Below, in pieces: positions 45,547-55,308 of a DNA stretch of 64,000 nt. The notes under the pieces are model-generated. The model was given only the letters and a program-made list of their open reading frames with translations, was not told the origin of the DNA and searched no databases. Location of the stretch: contig CANSXE010000001.1 in assembly GCA_947650875.1 (NCBI GenBank), forward strand, positions 1-64,000, given 5' to 3'. How positions within the stretch are numbered: the first letter of the stretch is position 1; every line of letters begins with the position of its first letter. The translations under genes were made by a program, and so were the position numbers. The DNA comes from an uncultured Bacillota bacterium (GTDB taxonomy: Bacteria; Bacillota; Clostridia; Oscillospirales; Oscillospiraceae).

Positions 45547-46749
45547 TTAGTTCAGCTGCCAGATGTCCAGGAACTGCTGGTACTGCTCCTGGCTGAAGTG
45601 CAGGCCCTCACAGCTCCACACCCCCATCCGGGCGGTGGCGCTGAGCACTCCGTCCCGCCGGTCCAGCCGGGCCAGGAGGAGCGGGACCTCCCGGCGGAGA
45701 AGCCGGGAATCTTTTTTTGAGAAAACCTTATATTTGTCCACAGTCTGGCCGTGAAAGACGGTCTTTTCCAGATCCTTGATGTCCACATTCATATAGGTGT
45801 TCCGGTCGGCCACAAGGTAGTAGAGGGTGGGCTGCTGGCCGTCCAGCAGCAGGCACATGCACCGCCCCTTCTCCCAAATCAGCTCCAGGGTGAGCCGGAA
45901 GGGTTGATACACCGTCTTTTTCAGGCGGCGGATATAGGTCCCCGCCCCGCTCAGGGAAAACTCCAGCTCCAGCCGCTCCAGTTTTCCAGCGTAAAATCTC
46001 TTCAGAGTCTCCTCCAGCTCCCGGATGGTCCAGCCCTCAAAGGGGACCGTCTCCGGGGCGGGGCGCTTTTGCGGGAGGAGGGCATACAGCAGGGACAAGG
46101 GGAAGGGCCAGCCCCGGCGGAGGGCTTTTACCCCGGTGAGGAAGGGCAGACAGGTCTCCGGCCCGGGCTCCTTCTCCGGCGGGCGCTGTCGCATCTCCCA
46201 GTCGGGGGCGTTTACCTTCGGGGAGGAGGTGTCGGGTACCGGCGGGACAGGGGCGGGGGCCAGCTGTCCGGCGGAAAGGGTCTCCCAGGCCCAGGGGGCG
46301 AGCTCACGGAGGAAGCCCTCCAGCGGTTCGCTGCCCGCTCCGGCTCCCTGTGTCAGCCAGGGCAGCAGCTTCTCCCGGTCGGCCCGAAACCGCCGGATCA
46401 GCCGGGCGGCGTGCTGCTCCGGCGGGGTGGCGTCCGAGGTCTCTCCGGCTGCAAACGTGTCCTCCACCGAACCCCGGAAGCACAGCTGATAGCCCCAGCC
46501 GCCCCCCTCCCGGAGGTAGAGCAGCAGGGCGGCACAGTCCAGCTTGGCGGAGGGAATGCGGGCCGCCATCTCGGGACAGACACCCCCCTCAAAGCGGGCA
46601 AGGGTCCCCTCCCGGCGCTCCGCCCAACGCAGCGCGGACATGTCCTGCCCGTACAGCCGCATAACAGCGTCGGCCAGCCCGTCCACCGCGGGCTGGAGAT
46701 GCCGGAGCCGCTGGTGGGGATAGATCAATATGGTAAAAGAGTCGCTCAT
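45547..46749 (-). CDS. Hypothetical protein (~400 aa)
   Basis: Long ORF with plausible coding composition; start set at MSDSFTILIYP; no family recognised. Confidence 0.6.
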   Translation of the reverse strand: MSDSFTILIYPHQRLRHLQPAVDGLADAVMRLYGQDMSALRWAERREGTLARFEGGVCPEMAARIPSAKLDCAALLLYLREGGGWGYQLCFRGSVEDTFAAGETSDATPPEQHAARLIRRFRADREKLLPWLTQGAGAGSEPLEGFLRELAPWAWETLSAGQLAPAPVPPVPDTSSPKVNAPDWEMRQRPPEKEPGPETCLPFLTGVKALRRGWPFPLSLLYALLPQKRPAPETVPFEGWTIRELEETLKRFYAGKLERLELEFSLSGAGTYIRRLKKTVYQPFRLTLELIWEKGRCMCLLLDGQQPTLYYLVADRNTYMNVDIKDLEKTVFHGQTVDKYKVFSKKDSRLLRREVPLLLARLDRRDGVLSATARMGVWSCEGLHFSQEQYQQFLDIWQLN

Positions 46750-46769
46750 AATCAGCATCTGCCTTTCTG

Positions 46770-47828
46770 TCACATACACAGGGTATCCAGAATGTTTTGG
46801 GCGAAGTTCTCCAGTCTCCCCTGAATTCCAGGCAGGGCCAGGGCCTGGCCGGGGCTGTTGGCCGTCTCGATAAGGGCAAAGTTTTGGGGGAGATAAAAGG
46901 ACTTGTTCATATTCATGGCCGCCACCACCTGCCGGGCCACCGTGTCCCCCCCGGAGTAGCCGGAGACCACGATGGCAAACACCGCCTTGTCATAGAACCG
47001 GGTCTGCCGGAACAGGGCGGTAAGGCGGTTGATAAAGGCGGTGAGGTTGGCGGACAGGGCGTCGTTGTAGTTGGGGCACAGCAGCACCAGGGCGTCCGCC
47101 GCCCGGACGGCGGGGTAGACTTCATCCTGCATCACGCCGCCGTAGAAGCACCCCCCCTGCTCCCCGAAGTGGAGACACATGGTGTAGGGACAGCCGGAGC
47201 AGTCGGACAGGGTTCCGTTGCGCAGGCCGATCTCCCGGAGGTCACACCGCCCCTCCACCCGCTCCCGCACCCGGGACCACAGGGCGATGGTATTGGAGGT
47301 GTGGTGGCTGGAGGCGTGGAGGACCAGCACCTGGGGCCGCTCCTTTTTGAGAAAGACCTCTCCCTCCACCCGCTCCACCAGCTCGGCGGCGGCGGCGCGG
47401 TAGGCCCCCATCAGGCTCGTACCCAGATTCCCGGCCTGGACGGCGAAATTGGCCAGCGACCCGGTGCCCTCCACCAGGGGCCGACCCACCAGGGCGCACC
47501 CCGCCAGGTTCAGAGCCAGGGCCCCCTCGGCGGCGGCGGATTTGGTGTACAGCTCCCCCGCCCCATCCACAATGAGCCCGCCGGTACACCCGGCCAGCAG
47601 GCCGGGCTCCTTCCGCAGCCGGGCCAGCAGGTGCATGTACTCCACATTGACCCCCGTGTCACCCAGGGGCAGGGCGAGTATCAGCCGCTGATTCTCCAGC
47701 CCGGACAGCTCCTCCGCCCGGCGCACCGTGCGGACCTCCCGGCCCGTCAGGGCGTGCTTCAAAATGCCGTCCAGCCGCTGTCCCGCCCAGCCGGTGTCGG
47801 GGGCGGGGTGGATCAGGGTAATGGACAT
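46770..47828 (-). CDS. Flavodoxin-like/NAD(P)H-dependent FMN reductase with ~170-aa N-terminal extension
   Basis: C-terminal VLVLHASSHHTSNTIALWSRV, DCSGCPYTMCLHFGEQGGCFYGG, ALVLLCPNYNDALSANLTAFINRL, VSGYSGGDTVARQVV. Confidence 0.7.
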   Translation of the reverse strand: MSITLIHPAPDTGWAGQRLDGILKHALTGREVRTVRRAEELSGLENQRLILALPLGDTGVNVEYMHLLARLRKEPGLLAGCTGGLIVDGAGELYTKSAAAEGALALNLAGCALVGRPLVEGTGSLANFAVQAGNLGTSLMGAYRAAAAELVERVEGEVFLKKERPQVLVLHASSHHTSNTIALWSRVRERVEGRCDLREIGLRNGTLSDCSGCPYTMCLHFGEQGGCFYGGVMQDEVYPAVRAADALVLLCPNYNDALSANLTAFINRLTALFRQTRFYDKAVFAIVVSGYSGGDTVARQVVAAMNMNKSFYLPQNFALIETANSPGQALALPGIQGRLENFAQNILDTLCM

Positions 47829-47841
47829 GGTTTCCACCTTC

Positions 47842-49131
47842 TTAAATAATGCTCTTGAGATGCTCCGCCGCTTCCCGGATGTGACCGAACAACTGGTCCG
47901 GGATGTGGGGCAGCAGCTCGGTCTCAATCCCGGCGGGGGTGTAGCGGTTTTTCACGCCCATATAGATGCCGTCCAGAAAGACCGACCCGCAGTGCCACTC
48001 CCCCCGGAGGGTGAGCAGCAGTGACAGCGCCCCGGAGGACAGGGCGGGGGCCACATAGGGCTTGAAGCCAATCTCACGCATTTTCAGGTTGGCGGTGACG
48101 GTGAGCTGAGTCAATTCCCGGGAAATATTCTCGTCATAGTGGGCGATGGAGTTGGCGATGAACAGCCCGGTGCCGTGGGGGCCGAAGGACCGGCCCTCGG
48201 TGAGGAAGGAGGAGAATTTGGGGTTCCGCTTGGCGAAGTAGGCCGCCCGGGCGTTCATCACCCCCAGGCCGAAGCCCTGAATCTGTTCAGGCCGCAGACC
48301 CCGGCCGTCGAACACGCCGTTTTCGTCCCTGTTGCTCTCCAGATAGGCGGTCTTGGCCAGGGGGTCCACTGGGTCGGACACGGCGCACCACAGGCCCTGA
48401 AATCCCTTTTCCCGGGCCATTTTGGCGTAGTGGGCCACGATTTTGGCGTTGTTCTCAAACTGATACATGCGTACGTCCTTCACCTGGGAACCCACCGGCG
48501 GGATGCCCTTGGAGGCCACAAAGACGAACATATCGCAGTCGAAGAGGTTTTCCGGGGAAACGACCTCCACCTCGGGGAACATGTCGTACTGCCAGGGCAG
48601 GCTGACCTGGCCCATCTCAAACTCCCACCGGGCAGTGATCTGGTCGGACAGGTCGCAGATGCCGATGGAGGAGATCACGTCTCCCCCCAGCAGCTTCAGG
48701 CCGGTGAGGAGGGTGGAGCCTACGTCACCGATGGCCAGGATGTTTACCCGCTTTTTGTTGGAGTGGTAGGACTTGCGCAGAAGCTCCTCCCAGCCGGGGC
48801 GGGCAGTGTTCACGGCGGTAAGACGGCCGTCGTCAATGGCCTGCCGGACATTTTCGTCCAGCTCCAGGGGGATGGTCGTTCCGTCAGCGAGCACGGCGCT
48901 GGCGGGGCCGCTGTCAAAATCGGGCAGGCGGGAGGTGTCCAATACCTCCAGGCCGTGGCCGGCCAGCAGCTGGCCGGGGTGGGTCACCTTAAAGGACCCC
49001 CGGCCCAGCACCGGGTCGCCGGGGACGGCGGCGAACAGCCGCCAGCTTTGGGTGGGCTCCACCTGGGGGCCGAAGCCCTCCAGCGGGGTGAGAGAGACCA
49101 GGGTCGCGCCGTTGACGTTGTAATAATACAT
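47842..49131 (-). CDS. Lactate/malate dehydrogenase-like Rossmann protein
   Basis: NILAIGDVGSTLLTGLKLLGGDVISSIGICDLSD nucleotide-binding fold; GLWCAVSDPVDPLAKTAY, ALSSGALSLLLTLRGEWHCGSVFLDGIYMGVKNRY. Confidence 0.6.
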   Translation of the reverse strand: MYYYNVNGATLVSLTPLEGFGPQVEPTQSWRLFAAVPGDPVLGRGSFKVTHPGQLLAGHGLEVLDTSRLPDFDSGPASAVLADGTTIPLELDENVRQAIDDGRLTAVNTARPGWEELLRKSYHSNKKRVNILAIGDVGSTLLTGLKLLGGDVISSIGICDLSDQITARWEFEMGQVSLPWQYDMFPEVEVVSPENLFDCDMFVFVASKGIPPVGSQVKDVRMYQFENNAKIVAHYAKMAREKGFQGLWCAVSDPVDPLAKTAYLESNRDENGVFDGRGLRPEQIQGFGLGVMNARAAYFAKRNPKFSSFLTEGRSFGPHGTGLFIANSIAHYDENISRELTQLTVTANLKMREIGFKPYVAPALSSGALSLLLTLRGEWHCGSVFLDGIYMGVKNRYTPAGIETELLPHIPDQLFGHIREAAEHLKSII

Positions 49132-49151
49132 GATGATATCACTTCCAGTAT

Positions 49152-49238
49152 TGATTGCAGGGACGCATCACGATGCGTCCGTCTCGATTTGCGGGGCATT
49201 TGCCGGGGGGCGGCGGACGCTTCATGAAGCGTCCCTAC
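49152..49238. repeat. Composite REP-like unit, copy 1 (~85 bp)
   Basis: GCAGGGACGCATCACGATGCGTCC (49157-49180) + spacer + GGACGCTTCATGAAGCGTCCCTAC (49215-49238), near-identical to 50341-50424. Confidence 0.85.
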
Positions 49239-49245
49239 ATTTGCT

Positions 49246-50325
49246 CTACGGGTCGAAGAAGGTCTGCGCGAAGGCTTCAAAGGTGGGGCGGGGATACGGA
49301 GCGATTCGGGTATTCGCCGGGTCATAACAGCGGACCCAGGTGACCCAATTGCCATAGTTCCGGCCGTGCCGTCCATAGAGCCGGTCATAAAACCGTTTCA
49401 CATCCGGATTTGTGGAGAGCGGACGCAGCAGATGGTGTTCGTCGTAGTGGATATAAAGGCTCTTGCTCTTGGTGGACAGTTCCGCCGGGTCCGGGATGGC
49501 GTTGAGCAGTTTGACCACCCCGCTCCAGTCCTGGGCCCGGACGGCGGCAATAAAGTCCCGGGCCTGGGCACGTTCCCGCTGGAATTTTTGGCGTTTCTCA
49601 GCGGAGAGATTTTTACATACATCCTCGGTGCGGTTTACATAGCCCATGAAGTAATCAGCGAAGGTGTTTTTGAGCCACCTGTCCCGATAAGCGGCAAAGG
49701 TGCGGGGCTCTGGAAAGGCCAAATCGGGGTCGCAGTCGGTGGTGGCACAGTGGATATAGCCCCGGTGGGAGCCATTGAGGATGATGTAGATGTCCCCTGA
49801 GCAGCCCTCGTTGGTGATCTGATGCTGTCCATGCTCGGTCAAAGGGAAGTCGATGTTCTCGTCGATCAGCCGGTCCAGCTCATCCCCCCATTCCTTCCTG
49901 TGCTCGTTCTGCCACCTCTGGTCCTTCCAGGCGGGTGTATCAGGAAAGTAGTCCAAATACAAGGACCAGTCGTCGTCAAAGTCATTCCAGCGGATAAAGC
50001 GCCAGACCACGTCCTGAAATTTCTCCTCCTGGTCCTCGCTGTAGATGCAGGGCTGCCGGAGGAGCTGGGCGAACTCGTCCCTGGGCAGGGAGAGGGGGAA
50101 CAGCCCATAGGCCGGACCGGCCCCGCCGTTGCCCAGCTGGGTGAGGTAGGCCCGGTAGTCCTCCGGGAGTGTGACCTTTGCCAGCTCCTCCCAGGCTGCC
50201 AGCTCCTCCAGGGGGAGGACCGGGTTGAACAGGTGGGCGTGGCTCCAGCAGGCGAACTGGGCCAGGTCCATATCCCACCGGCAGGCAGTGTCCAGCACGG
50301 CGCGGATTTTAGGGATGTCAAGCAT
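49246..50325 (-). CDS. SUKH (SMI1/KNR4)-like domain protein
   Basis: Start MLDIPKIRAVLDT with GGAGG RBS; LPLEELAAWEELAKVTLPEDYRAYLTQLGNGGAGPAYGLFPLS is SUKH-like; the longer 637-aa ORF upstream reads through a repeat and antisense of the next gene. Confidence 0.75.
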   Translation of the reverse strand: MLDIPKIRAVLDTACRWDMDLAQFACWSHAHLFNPVLPLEELAAWEELAKVTLPEDYRAYLTQLGNGGAGPAYGLFPLSLPRDEFAQLLRQPCIYSEDQEEKFQDVVWRFIRWNDFDDDWSLYLDYFPDTPAWKDQRWQNEHRKEWGDELDRLIDENIDFPLTEHGQHQITNEGCSGDIYIILNGSHRGYIHCATTDCDPDLAFPEPRTFAAYRDRWLKNTFADYFMGYVNRTEDVCKNLSAEKRQKFQRERAQARDFIAAVRAQDWSGVVKLLNAIPDPAELSTKSKSLYIHYDEHHLLRPLSTNPDVKRFYDRLYGRHGRNYGNWVTWVRCYDPANTRIAPYPRPTFEAFAQTFFDP

Positions 50326-50340
50326 GGGGATGCCTCCTAT

Positions 50341-50424
50341 TGATTGCAGGGACGCATCACGATGCGTCCGTCTCGATTTGCGGGGTATTTGTCGGGGGGC
50401 AGACGCTTCATGAAGCGTTCCTAC
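50341..50424. repeat. Composite REP-like unit, copy 2
   Basis: GCAGGGACGCATCACGATGCGTCC (50346-50369) + spacer + AGACGCTTCATGAAGCGTTCCTAC (50401-50424); overlaps the stop codon of the 1598-aa gene. Confidence 0.85.
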
Positions 50425-53400
50425 TGATTCTGCCGCAGCAGCTGTTCCAGGTCGTTCTCCAGGTAGACGGAGGCGGACAGGGTGGGGTCGTAGTGCAGGC
50501 AGGTGCCCTTGTCGGGGCACAGGGGGAGGATCACCGCCTCGGGCAGCCGGGCCAGGGTGAGGTTGCGGCCGTAGAGGATGCGGTACTCCTGTTCCAGGGT
50601 GCGGATCACGTCCAGCGCCCCCTCCAGGCAGGTGCGGGACAGGTGGAACACCGTCTCCCGGGCGCAGGGCTCCTGATAGACGGGCTGGGCGTAGGGCAGG
50701 ATGTGGTTGATGCCGGGCAGCAGCCCGGGCACCGGCGAGCTGGACCGGCGGACGGTGTTGCCCCCGATGAAGGGGTAGAGGGTGGCCTCGATGAACCACT
50801 GCCGCAGGGTGGGCAGGTAATACACCGCGTCCACCGGCCGCTCCCAGTGGTCCATCAGGTCCTTGCCGTAGCCGGACAGCACCCCCACCAGCACCATGCG
50901 GATGGGCACCCCCTCCTGCCGCAGGATGGGGTCCAGGGCCTTGAAGCGGAAGCCGGGGTGCATCAGGTCGTCCACCAGAATCACCGGCCGGTCGAAGGAC
51001 TTGATGGTGCGGATCTGGCTGGGGATGGGGGCGTAGTAGGGGAAGGGCTCCATCACGCTCTCCGACAGGTCGGGGGAGTAGACCCGGTCGGTGTGGATGG
51101 TCTTGGTGACGGTGTTGGGCACCGTCTTGCCCCGGAGGAGCTTTCCGTAGGGGACGCACATGTTCTCCCCCAGCACCCGGGGGACGGTGGGCACGGCGGG
51201 GACGTTGTTGTAGGCGGTGATCTTCTCCAGCAGCCGCTGGTGGATGATGTCGGCGGACAGGGTGAGCAGCAGGGAGCCGGGGTAGAGCCGGGCCAGGGCC
51301 CGCTGAAGGCTCTGGTGGCTGCGGCGGATGGCGGCCAGCACCCGGGGATTCTGGGCCAGGGGCTCCTGGATGGTGGTCTCCAGATTCTGGATCAGGGTGG
51401 CGGGGGCGTGCATGTCGGTCTCCCGGATGGGGCGGTCCCCCTCCCGGGCCAGGAAGCCGGTGCGCAGGAGCACGTCCTCCAGCTGGCTGTCCAGCCGGCC
51501 GTCATGGGGGCAGAACACCCCGTAAATGCACCCCTCCTCCAGGGCCCGGGCCAGCAGCTCGCACAGAAGGAGCTGGTGGTAGTCCTTAAAGCTCTGGTTT
51601 CCACCGGCGGCCAGGGCGGTGATGAGCAGGGTCTTGCCCGCCGCCCGCAGGCGGATGCGGTTGGCCAGCTCGGTGTCTCCCAGGGCGGTGAAGAGCTGGG
51701 AGGTGGTGAGGGAGCGGTAGGCGATATAGCCCAGGATGTCCCCGCTCCCCGCCCGGCGGAGGAGGAGCACCCGGTCCCCTTGGTCGGTGATGGCGGAGCG
51801 CACGATTTCCCGGTCTGGCTGGCCGGCAGTGAGGGTGTCCAGCAGCAGGGGGTCGGGCTGGCCCGCCCACTGGAACTCCAGGTCGCCGGCGCCCAGCATG
51901 GGTTTCTCCTGGCTGTCCCGGAGGTACAGGCCGTTCTGATAGATAAAGTCCTGAATCACCGGGTCGATGAAGTTGGAGATGTCCCGGTTCAGGTCCACGT
52001 TCTCCCGGATGCGGGTGGAGCTGATGTCCTCCAGGTGGGGGGGCAGCTGGAGCTGGATTACCTGGCCGGTAATGGGCAGGGGGGCGGGCAGCTCGGTTTC
52101 TCCCGCCCGGCGGAAGATGACATGGTTCATCTGGTGGATGGAGAAGGGCCGGGGCTCCGCCTTGTAGGAGGATGCGTTGGCCACCACGTCGCTGCCCGCC
52201 ACGATGTACACCTGCTGTCCGGGAAACAGCTCCACCAGCCGCCGCAGGTCGGCGGGGTTGGCGATGTTCACCGGGATGTCGTCGGGGAAGAGGTGGACGT
52301 GGAAGTCCCCCGCCACCGACAGGTTGACGATCTGCCGGCGGATCAGGTGGGGCTGGGCCTTCTTGGACCAGGAGAACTCGTCCACCGCCAGGTAGACCTC
52401 AAAGCCCAGGTCCCGGATGGCGTGGACGATGCCCTTGTGGGACAGGGTGAAGGGGTCGAAGGTGCCGGGGAAGAAGGCGATCTTCCGGGGCTTTTCAAAG
52501 GTGAAGGGGCCGTGGTCCAGCCGCCGCAGGGCGATAAAGCGGTTGATGTGGGCCAGGGCGGCCGCCCGGTAGAAGAAGGTGAGACCGTCCTGCCGGGAGG
52601 AGGACTCCTGGGTGAGGAAGAGCAGCTTCCGGTAGCTGAGGGAGAACAGCCGGGACTTCTCCTCCATGGTCAGCAGGGGACTTTCGAAGAGCAGCCTGCC
52701 GGTGACCAGCAGGGCCTCCTGGCGCACCGTCTCCCGGTAGTGGGCCAGGCCCTGGAGGAGCAGGCCCAGCAGCTCCTGCCGCCGCGCTTCGTAGATGTGC
52801 TGCCGCTCGGGAAAACGCTGCTGATAGGCGGGGTAGTGCTGGAGGAGGACGGCAATGGTGTTCAGCGCCCCCGCCACGGCGGAGTCGTTGGGGGAGCCCA
52901 GCAGGGTCTTGAGCCACAGCACCTGTTCGTCCAGCTCACTGGGGTGGAGGTAGAGGGCGGCTTCCCCCAGATATTGGGGGATGTATTTGGAAATCTCATA
53001 CTGGCCCATCTCCAGCCCCTTGCCCAGCTCCACCACCACCTCGTTGCGCTGTTCCCGGCGCAGGAGAGACAGGGTGTGCACCAGGGCGGAGCCGGCGGTG
53101 TGCCGCACCACCACCCGCTCTGACACCTTTACCAGGTTGGAGAAGTGGGTGGCGATGTGGAGAATATGCGTCTCCGCCCCGTGCTCCACCTGGTCCCGGA
53201 GCAGCTCCACGCCGGCCACCTTCACCACCCAGGGGGTGGCGATTTTCAGGTTGTCCAGAAAGACCTCGCTGGTGATGTCGGTGTGGTACAGGGTGCGCTC
53301 CAGGGCGGATACATCCCGCCCCGCCCGGCGCAGGATGCGGCACTTGAGGAACACGGTGGTCAGCTGCGGGGAGGGGACTCCCTCCGCCAGGTCAGCGATG

Positions 53401-55217
53401 CGGGCCATCTGGGGGTGGCTGCGGGGGATGTTGCGCACCGTCTCCCGGAGGAACTGGAGGGCGGCGGTCACCAGCCGCAGGTCCTCCGAGGCGGCGAAGT
53501 GGGCGGCAAAGTCCACCAGCTTCTCCCGGGTCTCCTCCCCGTAGTGCTTGGGGGGGAGGTAGCGGGCGGCATCGAGGAGGGTAAAGGCGGTGTCGTCGTC
53601 GGTGTGGGCGGGGTCGTTGAAGTAGCGCAGCAGGGCGTCCAGAAAGCGGGGGATATCCCCCGGCCGGGCGTGGTGCAGCATGGACTCCACCACCAGCTTC
53701 AGGGTGTAGCTGATGTGGGAGCGCTGCTGGGGGGTGGTTTTGTGGTCGGGGAAGATAATCATGTCCAGATACTGGCTCCAAAGGGTGAAGGGCACCTCCT
53801 CCGCCGGGTCGTTCTGGGCGTGGCTGGGCACCTCCTTGCGGTAAACCAGGTGGAACCGGGCGATGATCTGGCCGATGAGGGCGCCGGCCTGACGGCGGAT
53901 GTCGCCCTCGCGGTGCATCAGCAGCTCATAGAGAAAGCTCAAAGCCTGGGTCTTCTGCCGCACCGACAGATAGGTGAAGTATTCACCGAAGACATTGAGG
54001 TAGGCCCGCAGCTGCTGCCAGCTCTTGGTGGAACGGGCGGCTTCAATGATGTTGCCGAACTTCTGCTCGTTAGACAGCATGTGCATCAATTGCAGGTTGT
54101 GCTCCACCGACAGGAGGATGAGCCCGTTCAGCGTCTCCTCCTGGCCGATAAGGGCGGGGTCCTTCACCGGGACGGTCTCCTGCCGCCGGCCGGTGAGGTC
54201 CACGTCCACCCCCAGCCGGCGCATGTAGTCCTCAAAGTCGTGGAGCTTGCCATAGACAAACTCATACCGCCGCCGCTTCTTCCGGTCCACGTTGTCCAGC
54301 TTGGACAAAATCACCTGGAAGGACTGGTCCAGGGGGTAGAGGACCACGATCTCGTTGCCCTCCCTGTCCCGCTCCGACTTGGAGCGGAAGTCGGCGTAGA
54401 TGAGCAGCAGGGACTCCACCGACAGGGACTCCAGCTCCAGGTCCCAGGTGGAGTGGTTGGAGGCGATGTGGCTGATGTCCTCCATCTTCCGGTCCAGCAG
54501 CCACTGGTCGGTGTAGTAGTAGTGCAGATAGGGCACCCGCTCCCCGGGGCGGCAGCCGAATTTGCCCACGTCGTGGGCGGCGGCGGCGGCGGAGATCAGG
54601 GCCAGGTCCACCTCCACCCCGGCCCGGGCCAGCCCCCGGGCGGCGGTCATGGCGATGTGGTGGACGCCGGCGATGTGGCTCAGGGTCTTAAAGGGGGTGA
54701 ACTCCATCCCCAGCCGCATCAGCTCATAGAGGAACTCCCCCCGCCAGGCGGCCAGAAAGCGGCGGTACTCCCGGGCCTTGTCGCACGGCTCATACTCCTC
54801 CTCCGAGAGGAAGCGGAAGTCCAGCATGGGGTCGAAGGGCAGGGCAGAGCGCTCGTGGTCCAGCAGAACCTGGAGCACAGTGAGGTAAAACTCCGCCCCC
54901 GCCCCGCACCGGTCCGCTTCGGGGGCAAAGCCGCCCTCCGGGAACATGATGTGGCACACATATTGGTAGGTGAAGGGCCCCCAGCCCTTTTTGGGGGGAG
55001 CGGGGCACAGATGATCTAGCATGGGGGCGCACAGCTCCAGGATACGGGCGCAGCTCAGCCGCTCCCGAATGGGGAACAGGGCGGAAAGACCCTCGTCCCA
55101 GGCGGGAGCCTTCATCAGGTCCTGGAGCGTCCGCCGGTTGGTCAGTCCCCCCCCTGGATACCGGGCGGCCAGGGAATCAAGAATATCGCGGTTCAGCTGA
55201 CGGATCATTTTGTTCAT
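50421..55217 (-). CDS. 1598-aa multidomain protein: HD domain, helical/HEAT-like repeats, NadD-like nucleotidyltransferase, GNAT-like, phosphoribosyltransferase-like
   Basis: HIAGVHHIAMTAARGLARAGVEVDLALISAAAAAHDVGKFG (HD); KIAFFPGTFDPFTLSHKGIVHAI and ISSTRIRENVDLNRDISNFIDPVIQDFIYQNGLYLR (NadD); GDRVLLLRRAGSGDILGYIAYRSL (GNAT-like); RPVILVDDLMHPGFRFKALDPIL (PRTase PRPP loop). Confidence 0.85.
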   Translation of the reverse strand: MNKMIRQLNRDILDSLAARYPGGGLTNRRTLQDLMKAPAWDEGLSALFPIRERLSCARILELCAPMLDHLCPAPPKKGWGPFTYQYVCHIMFPEGGFAPEADRCGAGAEFYLTVLQVLLDHERSALPFDPMLDFRFLSEEEYEPCDKAREYRRFLAAWRGEFLYELMRLGMEFTPFKTLSHIAGVHHIAMTAARGLARAGVEVDLALISAAAAAHDVGKFGCRPGERVPYLHYYYTDQWLLDRKMEDISHIASNHSTWDLELESLSVESLLLIYADFRSKSERDREGNEIVVLYPLDQSFQVILSKLDNVDRKKRRRYEFVYGKLHDFEDYMRRLGVDVDLTGRRQETVPVKDPALIGQEETLNGLILLSVEHNLQLMHMLSNEQKFGNIIEAARSTKSWQQLRAYLNVFGEYFTYLSVRQKTQALSFLYELLMHREGDIRRQAGALIGQIIARFHLVYRKEVPSHAQNDPAEEVPFTLWSQYLDMIIFPDHKTTPQQRSHISYTLKLVVESMLHHARPGDIPRFLDALLRYFNDPAHTDDDTAFTLLDAARYLPPKHYGEETREKLVDFAAHFAASEDLRLVTAALQFLRETVRNIPRSHPQMARIADLAEGVPSPQLTTVFLKCRILRRAGRDVSALERTLYHTDITSEVFLDNLKIATPWVVKVAGVELLRDQVEHGAETHILHIATHFSNLVKVSERVVVRHTAGSALVHTLSLLRREQRNEVVVELGKGLEMGQYEISKYIPQYLGEAALYLHPSELDEQVLWLKTLLGSPNDSAVAGALNTIAVLLQHYPAYQQRFPERQHIYEARRQELLGLLLQGLAHYRETVRQEALLVTGRLLFESPLLTMEEKSRLFSLSYRKLLFLTQESSSRQDGLTFFYRAAALAHINRFIALRRLDHGPFTFEKPRKIAFFPGTFDPFTLSHKGIVHAIRDLGFEVYLAVDEFSWSKKAQPHLIRRQIVNLSVAGDFHVHLFPDDIPVNIANPADLRRLVELFPGQQVYIVAGSDVVANASSYKAEPRPFSIHQMNHVIFRRAGETELPAPLPITGQVIQLQLPPHLEDISSTRIRENVDLNRDISNFIDPVIQDFIYQNGLYLRDSQEKPMLGAGDLEFQWAGQPDPLLLDTLTAGQPDREIVRSAITDQGDRVLLLRRAGSGDILGYIAYRSLTTSQLFTALGDTELANRIRLRAAGKTLLITALAAGGNQSFKDYHQLLLCELLARALEEGCIYGVFCPHDGRLDSQLEDVLLRTGFLAREGDRPIRETDMHAPATLIQNLETTIQEPLAQNPRVLAAIRRSHQSLQRALARLYPGSLLLTLSADIIHQRLLEKITAYNNVPAVPTVPRVLGENMCVPYGKLLRGKTVPNTVTKTIHTDRVYSPDLSESVMEPFPYYAPIPSQIRTIKSFDRPVILVDDLMHPGFRFKALDPILRQEGVPIRMVLVGVLSGYGKDLMDHWERPVDAVYYLPTLRQWFIEATLYPFIGGNTVRRSSSPVPGLLPGINHILPYAQPVYQEPCARETVFHLSRTCLEGALDVIRTLEQEYRILYGRNLTLARLPEAVILPLCPDKGTCLHYDPTLSASVYLENDLEQLLRQNQ

Positions 55218-55308
55218 ACTGTCACCCCATCAGCCGCCCCAGCGGCGGAGCGGCGAAATTTTCTCAGAATAAGCATAGCACATTTTTTCGAATTTGAAAA
55301 GAGAGAAG

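Noticed and set aside
50326-51159. N-terminal extension of the 637-aa ORF 49246-51159
   Set aside because: The extension reads through the REP unit (GTLHEASAPRQIPRKSRRTHRDASLQS) and antisense of the giant gene; a good RBS supports a start at 50325.
50340-53123. 927-aa plus-strand ORF (and 53145-55019, 624 aa) opposite the giant gene
   Set aside because: Mirror frames of a well-supported coding sequence; Gly/Val/Gln/His-rich, no family motifs.
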